Shown one piece after another: positions 38,052-46,912 of a DNA stretch of 64,000 nucleotides. Source of the DNA: Halomonas rhizosphaerae (GTDB lineage Bacteria; Pseudomonadota; Gammaproteobacteria; Pseudomonadales; Halomonadaceae); NCBI RefSeq assembly GCF_030010555.1, contig NZ_JASCQP010000027.1, positions 92,610 to 156,609 on the forward strand, given 5' to 3'. The notes under the pieces were generated by a model that was not told where the DNA came from, did no database searches, and saw nothing but the letters and a program-made list of their open reading frames with translations. A program made the translations under genes and the position numbers. Position 1 is the stretch's first letter; each line of letters starts with the position of its first letter.

Positions 38052-38885
38052 TCACACCCCCGGCGGGGGTCGCGACAGGTCGCGAATCTCATCGCGCAAG
38101 GCGACCACCTCATCCCGGAGCATGGCCAGTTGCTTGGCCCCTGCCAATTCGGCGTCGGTACTATCGGCGTCGCGGCCGACGAAGAAGGTGGCGAGCGCCG
38201 CTGTCACATAGCCGAAGATACCGAAGGCGTAAAGCGCCAGAAAGACGCAGAGGACACGTCCCTCTGCCGTCTGCGGCCAGTACTGCGAGCCCATCGTCGT
38301 CATGATCATGGAGGTCCACCACAGCGACTCGCCGTAGCTGTGCGGGCCGCCGGGTGCCTCGCTTTCGAAAGCATACATCCCGGCCGCGCCGGCAAACGTG
38401 ACCAGCACAGTGAGGGCGATTACATACCCGAAGCCTCGTCTGCTAAGACTCGCGCCGAGCGCCTTCATCCCGCGGTTCAGCGAACTGACGACCCGGACCA
38501 GCCGCAACCCCCGCCCCGTCCTGGCCAGGCGGAGTAGCCGAAACGTACGGAAAGCGCGGAAGATCCGCAGCGCGGGGATCAGCAGCGAAATGGCGGTCAG
38601 CCAGTTACGCTTGAGGTAAACGGCCTTGTCCGGGGCCAGGATCAACTTCACAGCAAAATCGAGAATGAAGATGACCCAGATAATCGTGCCGAGGAAATTG
38701 AACAACAGACTCTCGCCTCGAATCAACTCCACGACCAGCAGCACCAACCACACGAACGCAAGAACGAGCATCGGCGTTTCCAGCCAGCCCTCCAAACGTT
38801 CCAGCAACTCGTATCGCTCCCGTTTCAGCACCTCCGCGTCCGTGGCATTCGTGTCAGGATTTTCGTTCTTGCCCCTCTCACTCAT
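38052..38885 (-). CDS. Voltage-gated-like cation channel with non-canonical filter
   Basis: 277 residues with six predicted helices plus a pore loop, in the Kv-like ion transporter family. The S4-like helix is arginine-rich (LRIFRAFRTFRLLRLAR, about residues 106-122, continuing to 133). The pore loop reads SLWWTSMIMTTMGSQYWP (about 188-204). The usual K+ filter TVGYG is replaced by TMGSQ, so potassium selectivity is doubtful. A C-terminal coiled segment (LAMLRDEVVALRDEIRDL) may drive tetramer assembly. The gene stands alone. Cation channel is well supported; the ion is not. Confidence 0.85.
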   Translation of the reverse strand: MSERGKNENPDTNATDAEVLKRERYELLERLEGWLETPMLVLAFVWLVLLVVELIRGESLLFNFLGTIIWVIFILDFAVKLILAPDKAVYLKRNWLTAISLLIPALRIFRAFRTFRLLRLARTGRGLRLVRVVSSLNRGMKALGASLSRRGFGYVIALTVLVTFAGAAGMYAFESEAPGGPHSYGESLWWTSMIMTTMGSQYWPQTAEGRVLCVFLALYAFGIFGYVTAALATFFVGRDADSTDAELAGAKQLAMLRDEVVALRDEIRDLSRPPPGV

Positions 38886-39651
38886 AGTGTGTCCCCGCTT
38901 GTGACCTACCCCGGAAGCCTCCTACCAACGAACAGTGATGTGACTTCACGCCCTGATGCCGGGCATGCAAAGTCAGCGCGCCGGAGCCCTGAGCACCTGT
39001 GCGCACCTTCGAAGCAGGCTCCACCGCTGGTGCGTCCGGTTCTCCAGCAGGCGGCTCAGCACTTGATAAGCATAGTGGCTCAACAGCAGGCTCACCTCAC
39101 CATCACCTGCTGAGCGGTCGAATCGCCATGGTTCGTCGAGGAGAGATGCATATCGAGCGCCGATTTCCCACGCCCATGGGAGCTTCGGCCTTGCCCCGCC
39201 AGCGATACGGGGCCAGAACTTTCCCAGGCGGGGATGTCGAATTTGCCGAGACGGGTGACCAGCAACAAGCTGTGCAACAGCACGTCATCGGGACGTGCCT
39301 TCACCACCAGCACCACACGCCGCAGCGCTAGTCATTCGCCGGCTTGATCGGTCAGGTCGTGGCGCCATGTGTGGGGGCGTTACAACATTCCTATGCGGCT
39401 ATGCAGAATGTAGGTGTGCTACCGCACGGAAAGGTTATCGATGACTGTTTATACTTTGATTGATGTAGCGGCAGGTGCCGGCCCGACAAGGAACGATGCG
39501 CTGACATCCTGGGTTTGACGTTTCTACATCAACAGGCGAAAGCAGCATCGGATTTTTTGATGGCTTTCTTGCCGAATAGCACATTTTGCTTGAGCAGCTC
39601 CTTCACTTGAGCAATTACCAATTATATCTTTACAAGACAAGGAGATATTAG
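38886..39651. other. 766-base interval, no supported gene; possible decayed coding relic
   Basis: No intact gene is convincing here. On the minus strand, 39092-39316 can be read as a 74-residue ORF (LVVKARPDDVLLHSLLLVTR, LGKFDIPAWESSGPVSL), and the bases further downstream give LLLSHYAYQVLSRLLEN in a neighbouring frame. This resembles the broken end of a transposase-like gene, but I cannot name a family. The bases 39330-39650 are AT-richer and should hold the phasin promoter. Confidence 0.35.
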
Positions 39652-40185
39652 ATGAGCGCTGAAAAGACCAAGAAAGATGGCGACCAGGCCACCGAGCAGT
39701 TCGACAATACCATGCTTGAGCCGGTCCGTGCCTACGGAACCCTGACCACTGATTACTTTGAAAAACTGTTCTCGGCACAATTCGATGCCGTTCGCGCCTT
39801 TGCAGACACCAGTTTGGCGCAATCCCGCTCCTGGCTCGAAGTCAAGGATCCCGACAGCTTTCGGCAGGTGATCGAGGAGCAGCAGCAGGCCATCCGGGAA
39901 ATGAGTGAGCGATTGAAGGAAGACACTGACAAGATACAGTCCTTGAGTCAGGAATACCTGAAGGAGACCCAGCAACTGACGATGGAGAGCGTGCAGTCGG
40001 GCCGCAAGCAGCTCGATGAAAACATGCAGAAGGCCCAGAAGCAGTTTCAGGACAACCTTCAGAAGGGGCAGGAGCAAGTAGAAGACAGCCTTCAGAAGGG
40101 TAAGGAAGAGGCAGACACTACTCAACAGAAAAGCCAGCCGCAGACCGACAAGAGCAAGAAGTCGACCAGCACTGCGGATAAGTAA
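39652..40185 (+). CDS. phaP: Phasin family protein
   Basis: 177 residues, almost wholly helical and amphipathic. The phasin core is seen in LEPVRAYGTLTTDYFEKLFSAQFDAVRAFADTSL, given here only by its ends (about residues 22-55). The C-terminal half is a coiled-coil with repeated QKxQEQxxxxLQKGK-type units and a polar lysine-, threonine- and serine-rich tail. Phasins coat polyhydroxyalkanoate granules. The ATG has a strong AAGGAGA site. No PHA synthase or reductase gene is in the window, so it is an unlinked granule protein gene. Confidence 0.85.
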   Translation: MSAEKTKKDGDQATEQFDNTMLEPVRAYGTLTTDYFEKLFSAQFDAVRAFADTSLAQSRSWLEVKDPDSFRQVIEEQQQAIREMSERLKEDTDKIQSLSQEYLKETQQLTMESVQSGRKQLDENMQKAQKQFQDNLQKGQEQVEDSLQKGKEEADTTQQKSQPQTDKSKKSTSTADK

Positions 40186-40218
40186 TATTGAACACTTGAT
40201 CAGAAAATCTTGATTTTC

Positions 40219-40250
40219 AGGGCCGTTTCCCCAGGAAAGCGGCCCTTTTG
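40219..40250 (+). terminator. Terminator after phaP
   Basis: Arms agggccgtttcc and ggaaagcggccct (one bulged base) are followed by tttt, 33 bases past the phasin stop. A good rho-independent terminator. The remaining bases to 40462 show no gene. Confidence 0.75.
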
Positions 40251-40462
40251 CCGTCTGTCTGGCTAGCTAGACGCCATCGGCAGCGGAACCATATCGATCG
40301 CTTCGACATATCCCGGGGACGTATCAAAAAACGAGTGCCGCATGCATGTCGAATCGACTTGTCGATGGCGTGGGCATGTCCGGGCGCCATCGCGCTGCCA
40401 CCACTGCTCCCACCGGCGTCCCTTCAGCGGATGATGCTCGAGCCAACGTCCAGGCGCTTCCT

Positions 40463-40488
40463 CATGCCCTGCACCGGCGCAGGGCATG
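40463..40488 (-). terminator. Terminator hairpin after tarD
   Basis: A perfect 10-bp stem (catgccctgc / gcagggcatg) with a six-base loop lies 8 bases beyond the tarD stop on the minus strand. No long T run follows, so strength is uncertain. Confidence 0.55.
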
Positions 40489-40496
40489 ACGCGACC

Positions 40497-41666
40497 TCAG
40501 CGCCCCAGGTGCGCCTCGAACACCTTCATCAGCTCGCGCTTGTCCTCGAAGCCGATCCCCGGCGCCTCTGGCAGGGCCACCTGCCCCGCCTCGATGGGCG
40601 TGGAGTCGGCAAAGCCGCCGAAGGGCGCGAAGACCCGCGGATAGGACTCGTTGCCGCCCAGCTTGAGGCCGGCGGCGATGTTCAGTGCGAACTGGTGGCC
40701 GCCATGGGGAATGCACTGCCGCGATGACCAGCCGTGGGCGCGCAGCACCTCGAGCATGCGCAGGTACTCCACCAGGCCATAGCCGAGCACCGGGTCCATC
40801 TGCAGGATGTCGCGGTCGGGGCGCATGCCGCCATAGCGCAGCAGGTTGCGCACGTCCTGGTGGGAGAAGAGGTTCTCGCCGGTGGCCGTGGGTGGCGCAT
40901 AGTGCTCGCTCAGCTGCTGCTGGAGGGCGTAGTCGAGGGGGTCACCGGCCTCCTCGTACCAGCGCACGCCATAGGGCGCCAGACCATCGGCGAAGGCCAG
41001 CGCGGTGCGCAGGTCGAAGCGGCCGTTGGCGTCCACCGCCAGTCGCCCCGCGTCTCCCACGATGTCGATGGCGGCCTCGACCCGCTCGAGATCCTCGGCC
41101 AGCGGCACCGCGCCGATCTTCATCTTGGTGCAGGTGTAGCCCAGATCGAGATAGTCGCGCATCTCCTCCTGCAGGCCCTGGACCTGCTTGCCCCGGTGGT
41201 AGTAACCGCCCGCCGCATAGACCGCGATGCGTTCGTCGGGGCGGCCGTCGCCGTGGCGCTCGGCCAGCACCTGCGCCAGGGGCACGTTCTCGCCCTTGGC
41301 GACGATGTCCCAGATCGCCATGTCGATGATGCCCACCGCCACGCTGCGCTCGCCGTGCCCCCCCGGCTTCTCGTTGGCCATCAGTACCGACCACACCTTG
41401 AAGGGGTCCAGGTTGTGGCCGCTGTCGTCGAGCAGCGAGCTCGGCTCGGCTTCGCGCAGGCGCGGCAGGAAGCGCTCGCGCAGCAGCCCGCTCTGGGCGT
41501 AGCGGCCGTTGGAATTGAAGCCGTAGCCCACCACCTGGCGGCCCTCCACCCGGGCATCGGTATAGATGGCCAGGATGGAGACGTCCATGGTGGCAAAGGA
41601 GATGTAGGCGTTGGCGATGTCGGAAGCGATCGACACGCGGGCCTCGCGGATATCGGTGATTCTCAT
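40497..41666 (-). CDS. tarD: D(-)-tartrate dehydratase (enolase superfamily)
   Basis: 389 residues, the length I recall for Bradyrhizobium TarD. The protein follows that enzyme closely along its length: VGYGFNSNGRYAQSGLLRER, NEKPGGHGERSVAVG, YAAGGYY, the catalytic lysine motif TKMKIG, metal ligands in LAVDANGRFDL, YEEAGDPLDY and ATGENLFSHQD, and the general-acid His in CIPHGGHQ. It would dehydrate D-tartrate to oxaloacetate. It is the last gene of gntR-tctCAB-tarD, 9 bases after tctB, so the transporter probably imports its substrate. Related enolase-family sugar-acid dehydratases remain a possible alternative. Confidence 0.88.
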   Translation of the reverse strand: MRITDIREARVSIASDIANAYISFATMDVSILAIYTDARVEGRQVVGYGFNSNGRYAQSGLLRERFLPRLREAEPSSLLDDSGHNLDPFKVWSVLMANEKPGGHGERSVAVGIIDMAIWDIVAKGENVPLAQVLAERHGDGRPDERIAVYAAGGYYHRGKQVQGLQEEMRDYLDLGYTCTKMKIGAVPLAEDLERVEAAIDIVGDAGRLAVDANGRFDLRTALAFADGLAPYGVRWYEEAGDPLDYALQQQLSEHYAPPTATGENLFSHQDVRNLLRYGGMRPDRDILQMDPVLGYGLVEYLRMLEVLRAHGWSSRQCIPHGGHQFALNIAAGLKLGGNESYPRVFAPFGGFADSTPIEAGQVALPEAPGIGFEDKRELMKVFEAHLGR

Positions 41667-41675
41667 GAATGACTC

Positions 41676-42131
41676 CTAGAAGAACAGGCCCGTCGGCAGG
41701 CGTACATTGAGCACTTCCTTGAAGGTCAGGTAGAAGACGATGACCAGCCCCAGGATCACCGGCGTCCACTTCAGCAGGCGCTGCCAGGTCACCCGCGTCT
41801 CGACCCGGGCCAGGTACCAGGTGAGGGCGTAGAAGGCGACCAGCGTAGTCACCAGGAACCCGAGTACCTCGACCAACCCCCACCAGAGAAAGAACCCGGC
41901 GATCACGGTGAACAGCCGCCTGGGGCTGCCGGTGATCTCGACATGGCGACCACCGGGGCGGATCACGCCCTTGACGATCAGCGCGACCGCGATCAGACAC
42001 AGGAGCACCAGGATGGCCCGCGGGAAGATGATGCTGAGCCGCCCGATGTCTTCGCGAGGCAACCAGAGCACGGCGGCGAAGACCAGGCCGACGGTGCCCG
42101 CCGCAATGTCGGTATTGAGGCGCAGGATCAT
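41676..42131 (-). CDS. tctB: TTT transporter small membrane subunit (TctB)
   Basis: 151 residues with four hydrophobic segments (AAGTVGLVFAAVLWL, FPRAILVLLCLIAVALIVKG, LFTVIAGFFLWWGLVEVLGF, WTPVILGLVIVFYLTF), typical of TctB. It starts inside the tctA stop (ATGA overlap). With TctA it forms the membrane part of a sodium- or proton-driven carboxylate importer served by the periplasmic TctC. Confidence 0.87.
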   Translation of the reverse strand: MILRLNTDIAAGTVGLVFAAVLWLPREDIGRLSIIFPRAILVLLCLIAVALIVKGVIRPGGRHVEITGSPRRLFTVIAGFFLWWGLVEVLGFLVTTLVAFYALTWYLARVETRVTWQRLLKWTPVILGLVIVFYLTFKEVLNVRLPTGLFF

Positions 42132-43666
42132 GGCGACCTCCCCTCGTCCTCGTCGACCCTGTCCAGCAGCCCCTTGCGCGCCAGCCACATGGGCACCAGC
42201 GTGGTCGCGGCCCCCAGCACCACCAGGCCGGCGAGCACCATGGAGAGCGGATTGTGCAGCAACCTCAGCCAGGGGATGGGATCGACGACCGCCGCCATCA
42301 ACGTCTGCACATAGCCCTCCTCGGCGATCCCGCCGAGGATCAGGCCAAGCACGATGGGCGCGGGCTGGATGCCGATCAGGCGCAGGAAGTAGCCGGCGGT
42401 GCCCAGGATCAGCATGATGCCGACATCCAGCAGACTGTTGCGCAGGGCAAAGGTCCCCAGGATGGTCACCATGGCGATGCTCGGCACCAGGAAATAGTAG
42501 GGCGTGCGGATCACCACGCGGTGGATCAGCCGTCCGCCGAGCAGCCCGACCGGCAGCAGCAGCAGGGCCGCCATCCCCATGGAGAGGATGAAGCCGTTGG
42601 TCAGCACACCGGACTCGGTGAACAGGTCCAGCCCCGGGCGCAGGCCGTGCATCAGCAGCACGCCGAGGATGATGGCATCCGGCGGCGCCCCGGGAATGCC
42701 CAGGGTCAGCAGCGGCACCATGCTGCCCGCCACCATCACGTTGTTGCTCGACTCCGAGGCCACCACGCCGTCGACGTTGCCCTTGCCGAAACTCTTGGGG
42801 TCCCGGGAGAAGCGCCGGGCCTCGTTGTAGGCCACCAGGCTGGTGACGTTGCCGCCGGCACCGGGAATGATGGCGATGATCTGGCCGATCAGGCAGGAGC
42901 GGATCAGGTTGACCGGCTTGCCGAAGATATGGCGGGCGATGCTGAGGATGGAGACTTCCTTCTTGCGCAGCTCCGTCTGTCCGGGCAGCGCCCCCCGGCC
43001 TTCGGCGGCCATGGTCAGCAACTCGGGAATCACGAACAGGCCGATGAGTGCCACGATCAGCTCGATGCCCCCCTGCAGCGGCGGGTAGTCGAAGATGAAG
43101 CGGGACTCGCCGCCCACGGGCGAGACGCCTATGGTGCTGAGCAGGATCCCGATGCAGCCGCCCAGCAGCCCCTTGAGCAAGGAGTCGCTGGAGAGGCTCG
43201 CGACCAGGGTCAGCCCCAGCATCGCCACCCAGAACATCTCCGACGGCCCGAAGGCCACGGCCCATCGCGCCAGGGGGGGCGCCAGCACCAGCAGGAAGAT
43301 GACCCCGACGATCCCCCCGGCCACCGAGGCGATGGTCGCCGCGGCGATGGCCTCGTAGGCCCGGCCCTGGCGGGCCATGGGATAGCCGTCGAAGGTGGTG
43401 GCGATCGACGAGGGGGTACCGGGAGTGTTGATCAGGATGGCCGTGAAGGCACCGCCGTAGATGGAGCCCATGTAGACCCCGCCCAGGGCCATCAGGCCCT
43501 GAAGGGCCTCCATGGAGAAGGTGAAGGGCAGCAGGACCGCCAGCGCCATGGTGGCCGTGAGCCCGGGCATCGCGCCGATGAAGAGGCCTGCCGAGACGCC
43601 CACCAGCACGGTGATGACGCTCTCGAAGGTCAACAGGGAGGCCAGTGCCTCGAGGAGCATGTCCAT
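42128..43666 (-). CDS. tctA: TTT transporter large membrane subunit (TctA)
   Basis: 512 residues with about 12 membrane segments. Family hallmarks are GLFIGAMPGLTATMALAVLLPFTF (split here by its core GAMPGLTATMA), MGSIYGGAFTAILINTPGTP, and the internal repeat IPGAGGNVTSLVAYNEARRFS followed by GIPGAPPDAIILG. It is preceded by tctC with an 87-base gap and overlaps tctB. The two glycine-proline-rich loops are the likely substrate sites. Confidence 0.93.
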   Translation of the reverse strand: MDMLLEALASLLTFESVITVLVGVSAGLFIGAMPGLTATMALAVLLPFTFSMEALQGLMALGGVYMGSIYGGAFTAILINTPGTPSSIATTFDGYPMARQGRAYEAIAAATIASVAGGIVGVIFLLVLAPPLARWAVAFGPSEMFWVAMLGLTLVASLSSDSLLKGLLGGCIGILLSTIGVSPVGGESRFIFDYPPLQGGIELIVALIGLFVIPELLTMAAEGRGALPGQTELRKKEVSILSIARHIFGKPVNLIRSCLIGQIIAIIPGAGGNVTSLVAYNEARRFSRDPKSFGKGNVDGVVASESSNNVMVAGSMVPLLTLGIPGAPPDAIILGVLLMHGLRPGLDLFTESGVLTNGFILSMGMAALLLLPVGLLGGRLIHRVVIRTPYYFLVPSIAMVTILGTFALRNSLLDVGIMLILGTAGYFLRLIGIQPAPIVLGLILGGIAEEGYVQTLMAAVVDPIPWLRLLHNPLSMVLAGLVVLGAATTLVPMWLARKGLLDRVDEDEGRSP

Positions 43667-43753
43667 GCATCACTCCGCCTGGGGCCATGCGCGCATGGCC
43701 CCGCTATGACAGGAGAGGAAGGGGGCGAGTGGCCCCCGCGGCAGGAGGAAGGG

Positions 43754-44704
43754 TTACTCGGCGTCCTCGAGGATCGGGCCATAGGCATCGCGAAGCATGC
43801 CAATCACCTCGTCGATCTCGTCACCGGTGATGGATTCCATCACGAAGCCCAGCGGCTCCTGCTTCTCGGCGATCTGGCGGTTGGCCTCGGCGAAGGCCTC
43901 CTCGAGGGTCTCGACCACCTCGTCCGGGGTCCCCTTGGGAACCGCCACACCGCGATAGGCGCCGCCGACGATGTCATAGCCCTGTTCCTTGAAGGTGGGC
44001 GCATCGGGCAGCGCCTTGACGCGCTCCTCGGAGGCCACCGCCAGCACCTTGACGCTGTCGGCCATCTCCGTGCCGAGCATGGTGTAGTTGAAGATGCCGG
44101 CGACATGGCCACCCTCCAGCGCCCCCTTGAGCGGTCCGGTACCGGAGAAGGGAATGTAGGTCAGGTCGATGTCGGCTTCCTGCTCGAAGCGCAGCATGTC
44201 CAGGTGGTTGGCGCTGTAGGTGCCGCTGCCGCCCAGGGTGATCGCCTCGGGGTTCTCCCTGGCATCCTCGACGAGGTCCTCGAGGGTGTCGTAGGGGCTG
44301 TCGTTGTGCACGATCAGGGCATTGGGCGTGGAGTGGAAGAAGGTGACGATTCGCCAGTTGTCGGTCTCGTAGCCCGCGTTGTTACGCTGGATCGGCTGGC
44401 CGATGATGTGTGGGATATTGACGCCGATGATCTCGTAGCCATCCGGCTCGGCGCTGCTCTGGAACTCACTCCAGGCCACGGCACCGCCGCCGCCCGGCCG
44501 GTGGGTCACGTTCACCGAGACGCCCAGCACCTCTTCCAGGATCGGTTCCTGGAAGCGTGCCGTGACGTCAGATTCACCACCCGGATCGAAGGGGATGATG
44601 TAGGTGATGTCCTCTTCCGGGTACTCGGCATGGGCGGCGCCGGCCAGCCCCACGGCGGCGACGGCCGTCATGGCCAGCACCAGCTTCTTGTACGTGAACT
44701 TCAT
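43754..44704 (-). CDS. tctC: TTT transporter periplasmic binding protein (TctC/Bug family)
   Basis: 316 residues with a signal peptide (LAMTAVAAVGLAGAAHA). The mature protein begins YPEEDITYIIPFDPGGESDVTAR, matching the Bug-family first ligand loop (PxxPGGxxD type, here PFDPGGESD). Further family features are VNVTHRPGGGGAVAW and GSGTYSANHLDML. Bug proteins bind carboxylates such as citrate and tartrate-like acids. The linked dehydratase suggests D-tartrate or a related aldaric acid. It is first of the transport genes, directly behind a promoter. Confidence 0.9.
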   Translation of the reverse strand: MKFTYKKLVLAMTAVAAVGLAGAAHAEYPEEDITYIIPFDPGGESDVTARFQEPILEEVLGVSVNVTHRPGGGGAVAWSEFQSSAEPDGYEIIGVNIPHIIGQPIQRNNAGYETDNWRIVTFFHSTPNALIVHNDSPYDTLEDLVEDARENPEAITLGGSGTYSANHLDMLRFEQEADIDLTYIPFSGTGPLKGALEGGHVAGIFNYTMLGTEMADSVKVLAVASEERVKALPDAPTFKEQGYDIVGGAYRGVAVPKGTPDEVVETLEEAFAEANRQIAEKQEPLGFVMESITGDEIDEVIGMLRDAYGPILEDAE

Positions 44705-44828
44705 GGCATGCTCCAGACGTTATTGTGTCGTGATCGTCTCGTGGCAGCCGAGCCCTCTTATTATCGGTGTTGTCCCGCCCGGCTGCCGGGCCCCAGCGCC
44801 TCGCACCCGTCGCTGATGCCCTGTCCTG

Positions 44829-44856
44829 AAGCTAGCCGAGTTGTAAAAGTTGTCAA
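44829..44856 (-). promoter_or_regulatory. Probable promoter of tctCAB-tarD
   Basis: On the minus strand a perfect TTGACA (44851-44856) is followed after 16 bases by TAGCTT (44829-44834). It lies in the 157-base gap between gntR and tctC. The -10 is poor, which would suit a regulated promoter. The gttgt-containing direct repeat near 44840-44856 could take part in GntR binding. Confidence 0.5.
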
Positions 44857-44861
44857 GAACG

Positions 44862-45599
44862 TCATCCCTCGAAGACCCGTCGCCGAGAATTGCGCAGGTG
44901 GCGCTGCATGCACCGGCCGGCCCGCTCCTCGTCGCCGGCCAGGATGCTGTCGTGGATGTCGCGATGCTCCTGCTGGACCTCCGGGACATGGTGCTCCGGG
45001 CGCCTCAGGCCGAGCCCGCGTGCCAGGTTCTGGCCATAGGTGATCGCCGCCTCGAGCGAGAGCAGGGTGTCGGAGAAGAAGCGGTTGTGGGTGGCCCGGG
45101 CGATGGCGAGATGGAAGCCGAAGTCGGCATCCACCCCCAGGGCGTTATCGCGGATGCGCTGTTCGAGCAGTGCCAGCGCCCGAGTGAGCACCGTGCGGTC
45201 CTCGCGGGTGGCCTTGAGCGCCGCCAGGCGGGCGGCCTCGGACTCGACGGCGACCCGGAACTCGAAGCAGCGCTGGATGTCTGCCAGGCTCTCCAGCGGG
45301 GCGAACTCGAGCATGGCCCGGTCGGGACGACGCTGGACGAAGCTGCCGGAACCACGATGCGAGCGCACCAGGCCATCATCGCGCAACCGGGCCAGGGCCT
45401 CGCGCACGATCGGGCGGGACACGCCGTAGCGGCACGCCAGCTGCTCTTCCGAGGGCAGACGCTCGCCTTCCGCAAAGTCGCGGTTGATGATGCGATCGAT
45501 GATGTCGCCATAGACCCGATCGCTGAGCTTCTCTCCCTTGCGGCATGCCTCGCCGCCTGGCGAGCTGTCAGAGGCGCGTTTCTCCACCCGTGAATCCAT
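44862..45599 (-). CDS. GntR/FadR-type regulator of the tartrate cluster
   Basis: 245 residues from the ATG at 45599, which has a GGAG site; an upstream ATG at 45635 does not. The N-terminal winged helix reads EGERLPSEEQLACRYGVSRPIVREALARL (core SEEQLACRYGVSRPIVREAL). The C-terminal all-helical FCD domain has acidic and histidine ligands (FGFHLAIARATHN, VQQEHRDIHDSIL) that in the family bind a metal and a carboxylate effector. It sits upstream of and parallel to tctC, so it most likely controls tartrate transport and breakdown. Confidence 0.88.
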   Translation of the reverse strand: MDSRVEKRASDSSPGGEACRKGEKLSDRVYGDIIDRIINRDFAEGERLPSEEQLACRYGVSRPIVREALARLRDDGLVRSHRGSGSFVQRRPDRAMLEFAPLESLADIQRCFEFRVAVESEAARLAALKATREDRTVLTRALALLEQRIRDNALGVDADFGFHLAIARATHNRFFSDTLLSLEAAITYGQNLARGLGLRRPEHHVPEVQQEHRDIHDSILAGDEERAGRCMQRHLRNSRRRVFEG

Positions 45600-45720
45600 G
45601 GTCGTCTCCTGCGGCTTTCCCACAGCATAAGCCACCCCTTGCCCGGAGAGGAGAGGGGCGGTCCAGCCGCCCGACCAGCCGTGTTAGGCTTGGCCGACAC
45701 TGTTACCCGGGAGCCTTATC

Positions 45721-46875
45721 ATGACCGCCGCCGAGATACTCGACCGCCTGGTGGGCTTCGCCACCGTCTCGCGGGACTCCAACCTGGCCTTGATCGAATG
45801 GGTCGAGGGCCTGCTCGACACGCACGGGGTGGCGCATTGGCGGGTGGAAAGCGACGACGGCCGCAAGGCCAACCTGCTGGCGCGCATCGGCCCCGCCGTG
45901 GCCGGCGGCGTGGTGCTCTCCGGCCATACCGACGTGGTGCCGGTGGATGGGCAGCCCTGGTCCACCGACCCCTTCACCCTGATCGACAAGGGCGATGGCC
46001 GGCTCTATGGCCGCGGCACCTGCGACATGAAGGGCTTCATCGCCTGCGCGCTGGCGGAAGTTTCTCGCTGGGTGACGCAGGAGCTGGCGACGCCGATCTG
46101 GCTGGCGTTCTCCTACGACGAGGAGGTGGGCTGCATCGGCGCCCCGCGGATGATCGAGCGGCTGCTGGCCGACCACCCTCGCCCCGCGGCGGTGATCGTC
46201 GGCGAGCCAACCATGATGCACCCGGTAGTGGCTCACAAGGGGGCCACCAACCTGCGCACCACCGTGACCGGCCGCGCCGCCCACTCCAGCCAGGTGAACC
46301 AGGGGGTCTCGGCGATCCACGTGGCCGCCCGCCTGGTGACGCGGATCGAGGACGTGATGGCCGAACTCAAGGCCGAGGGGCGCGTGGACGAGGCCTTCAA
46401 CGTGGTGCACTCGAGCCTGCACGTCGGCAAGATCCAGGGCGGCACGGCGATCAACATCATGGCCCGGGAATGCACCTTCGAGTGGGAGATTCGCCATCTA
46501 CCGTCGGATCTCTTCGAGGAGCTGCTCGCGCGGGTGAACGACACCGCGACCGGGCTGGAGGCCGAGATGCGCAGGCGGGCGCCGGACGCCGCCATCGTGA
46601 CCGAGGCGCTGAACACCACGGTGCCGGCACTCGCCGACGACAACAACGCCGAGGTGCTCGCGCTGTGCCGCGACCTGCTCGACGAGCGCCCTGCCGGTGC
46701 CGTGGCCTATGCCACCGAGGCCGGGCAGTTCCAGCGCGAGGGACTCCCCACGGTGATCTGCGGCCCGGGGAGCATCGGCCAGGCCCACCAGCCCGACGAG
46801 TATATCGACATCGACCAGCTCGAGGCGGGCGCGGCCTTCATGGCGGCACTGGGCGAGCGGCTGCAACGAAAGTAG
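45721..46875 (+). CDS. argE: Acetylornithine deacetylase (M20 family)
   Basis: 384 residues, as E. coli ArgE (383). It removes the acetyl group from N-acetylornithine in arginine synthesis. Dinuclear zinc motifs are visible: VLSGHTDVVPVDGQPW, LYGRGTCDMKGFIA, the general-base Glu in FSYDEEVGCIGAP, and VIVGEPTMMHPV. The C-terminal His lies in GPGSIGQAHQPDEYI. It is divergent from the gntR gene and is followed 37 bases later by an amidotransferase gene. Related M20 deacylases cannot be fully excluded. Confidence 0.88.
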   Translation: MTAAEILDRLVGFATVSRDSNLALIEWVEGLLDTHGVAHWRVESDDGRKANLLARIGPAVAGGVVLSGHTDVVPVDGQPWSTDPFTLIDKGDGRLYGRGTCDMKGFIACALAEVSRWVTQELATPIWLAFSYDEEVGCIGAPRMIERLLADHPRPAAVIVGEPTMMHPVVAHKGATNLRTTVTGRAAHSSQVNQGVSAIHVAARLVTRIEDVMAELKAEGRVDEAFNVVHSSLHVGKIQGGTAINIMARECTFEWEIRHLPSDLFEELLARVNDTATGLEAEMRRRAPDAAIVTEALNTTVPALADDNNAEVLALCRDLLDERPAGAVAYATEAGQFQREGLPTVICGPGSIGQAHQPDEYIDIDQLEAGAAFMAALGERLQRK

Positions 46876-46912
46876 AATGCCGGCTCCCTGCCACCCGCTG
46901 CCTGGAGCCCCC

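Noticed and set aside
40263..40487. 74-residue minus-strand ORF between phaP and tarD
   Set aside because: No ribosome site and it overlaps the tarD terminator hairpin; no recognisable family.
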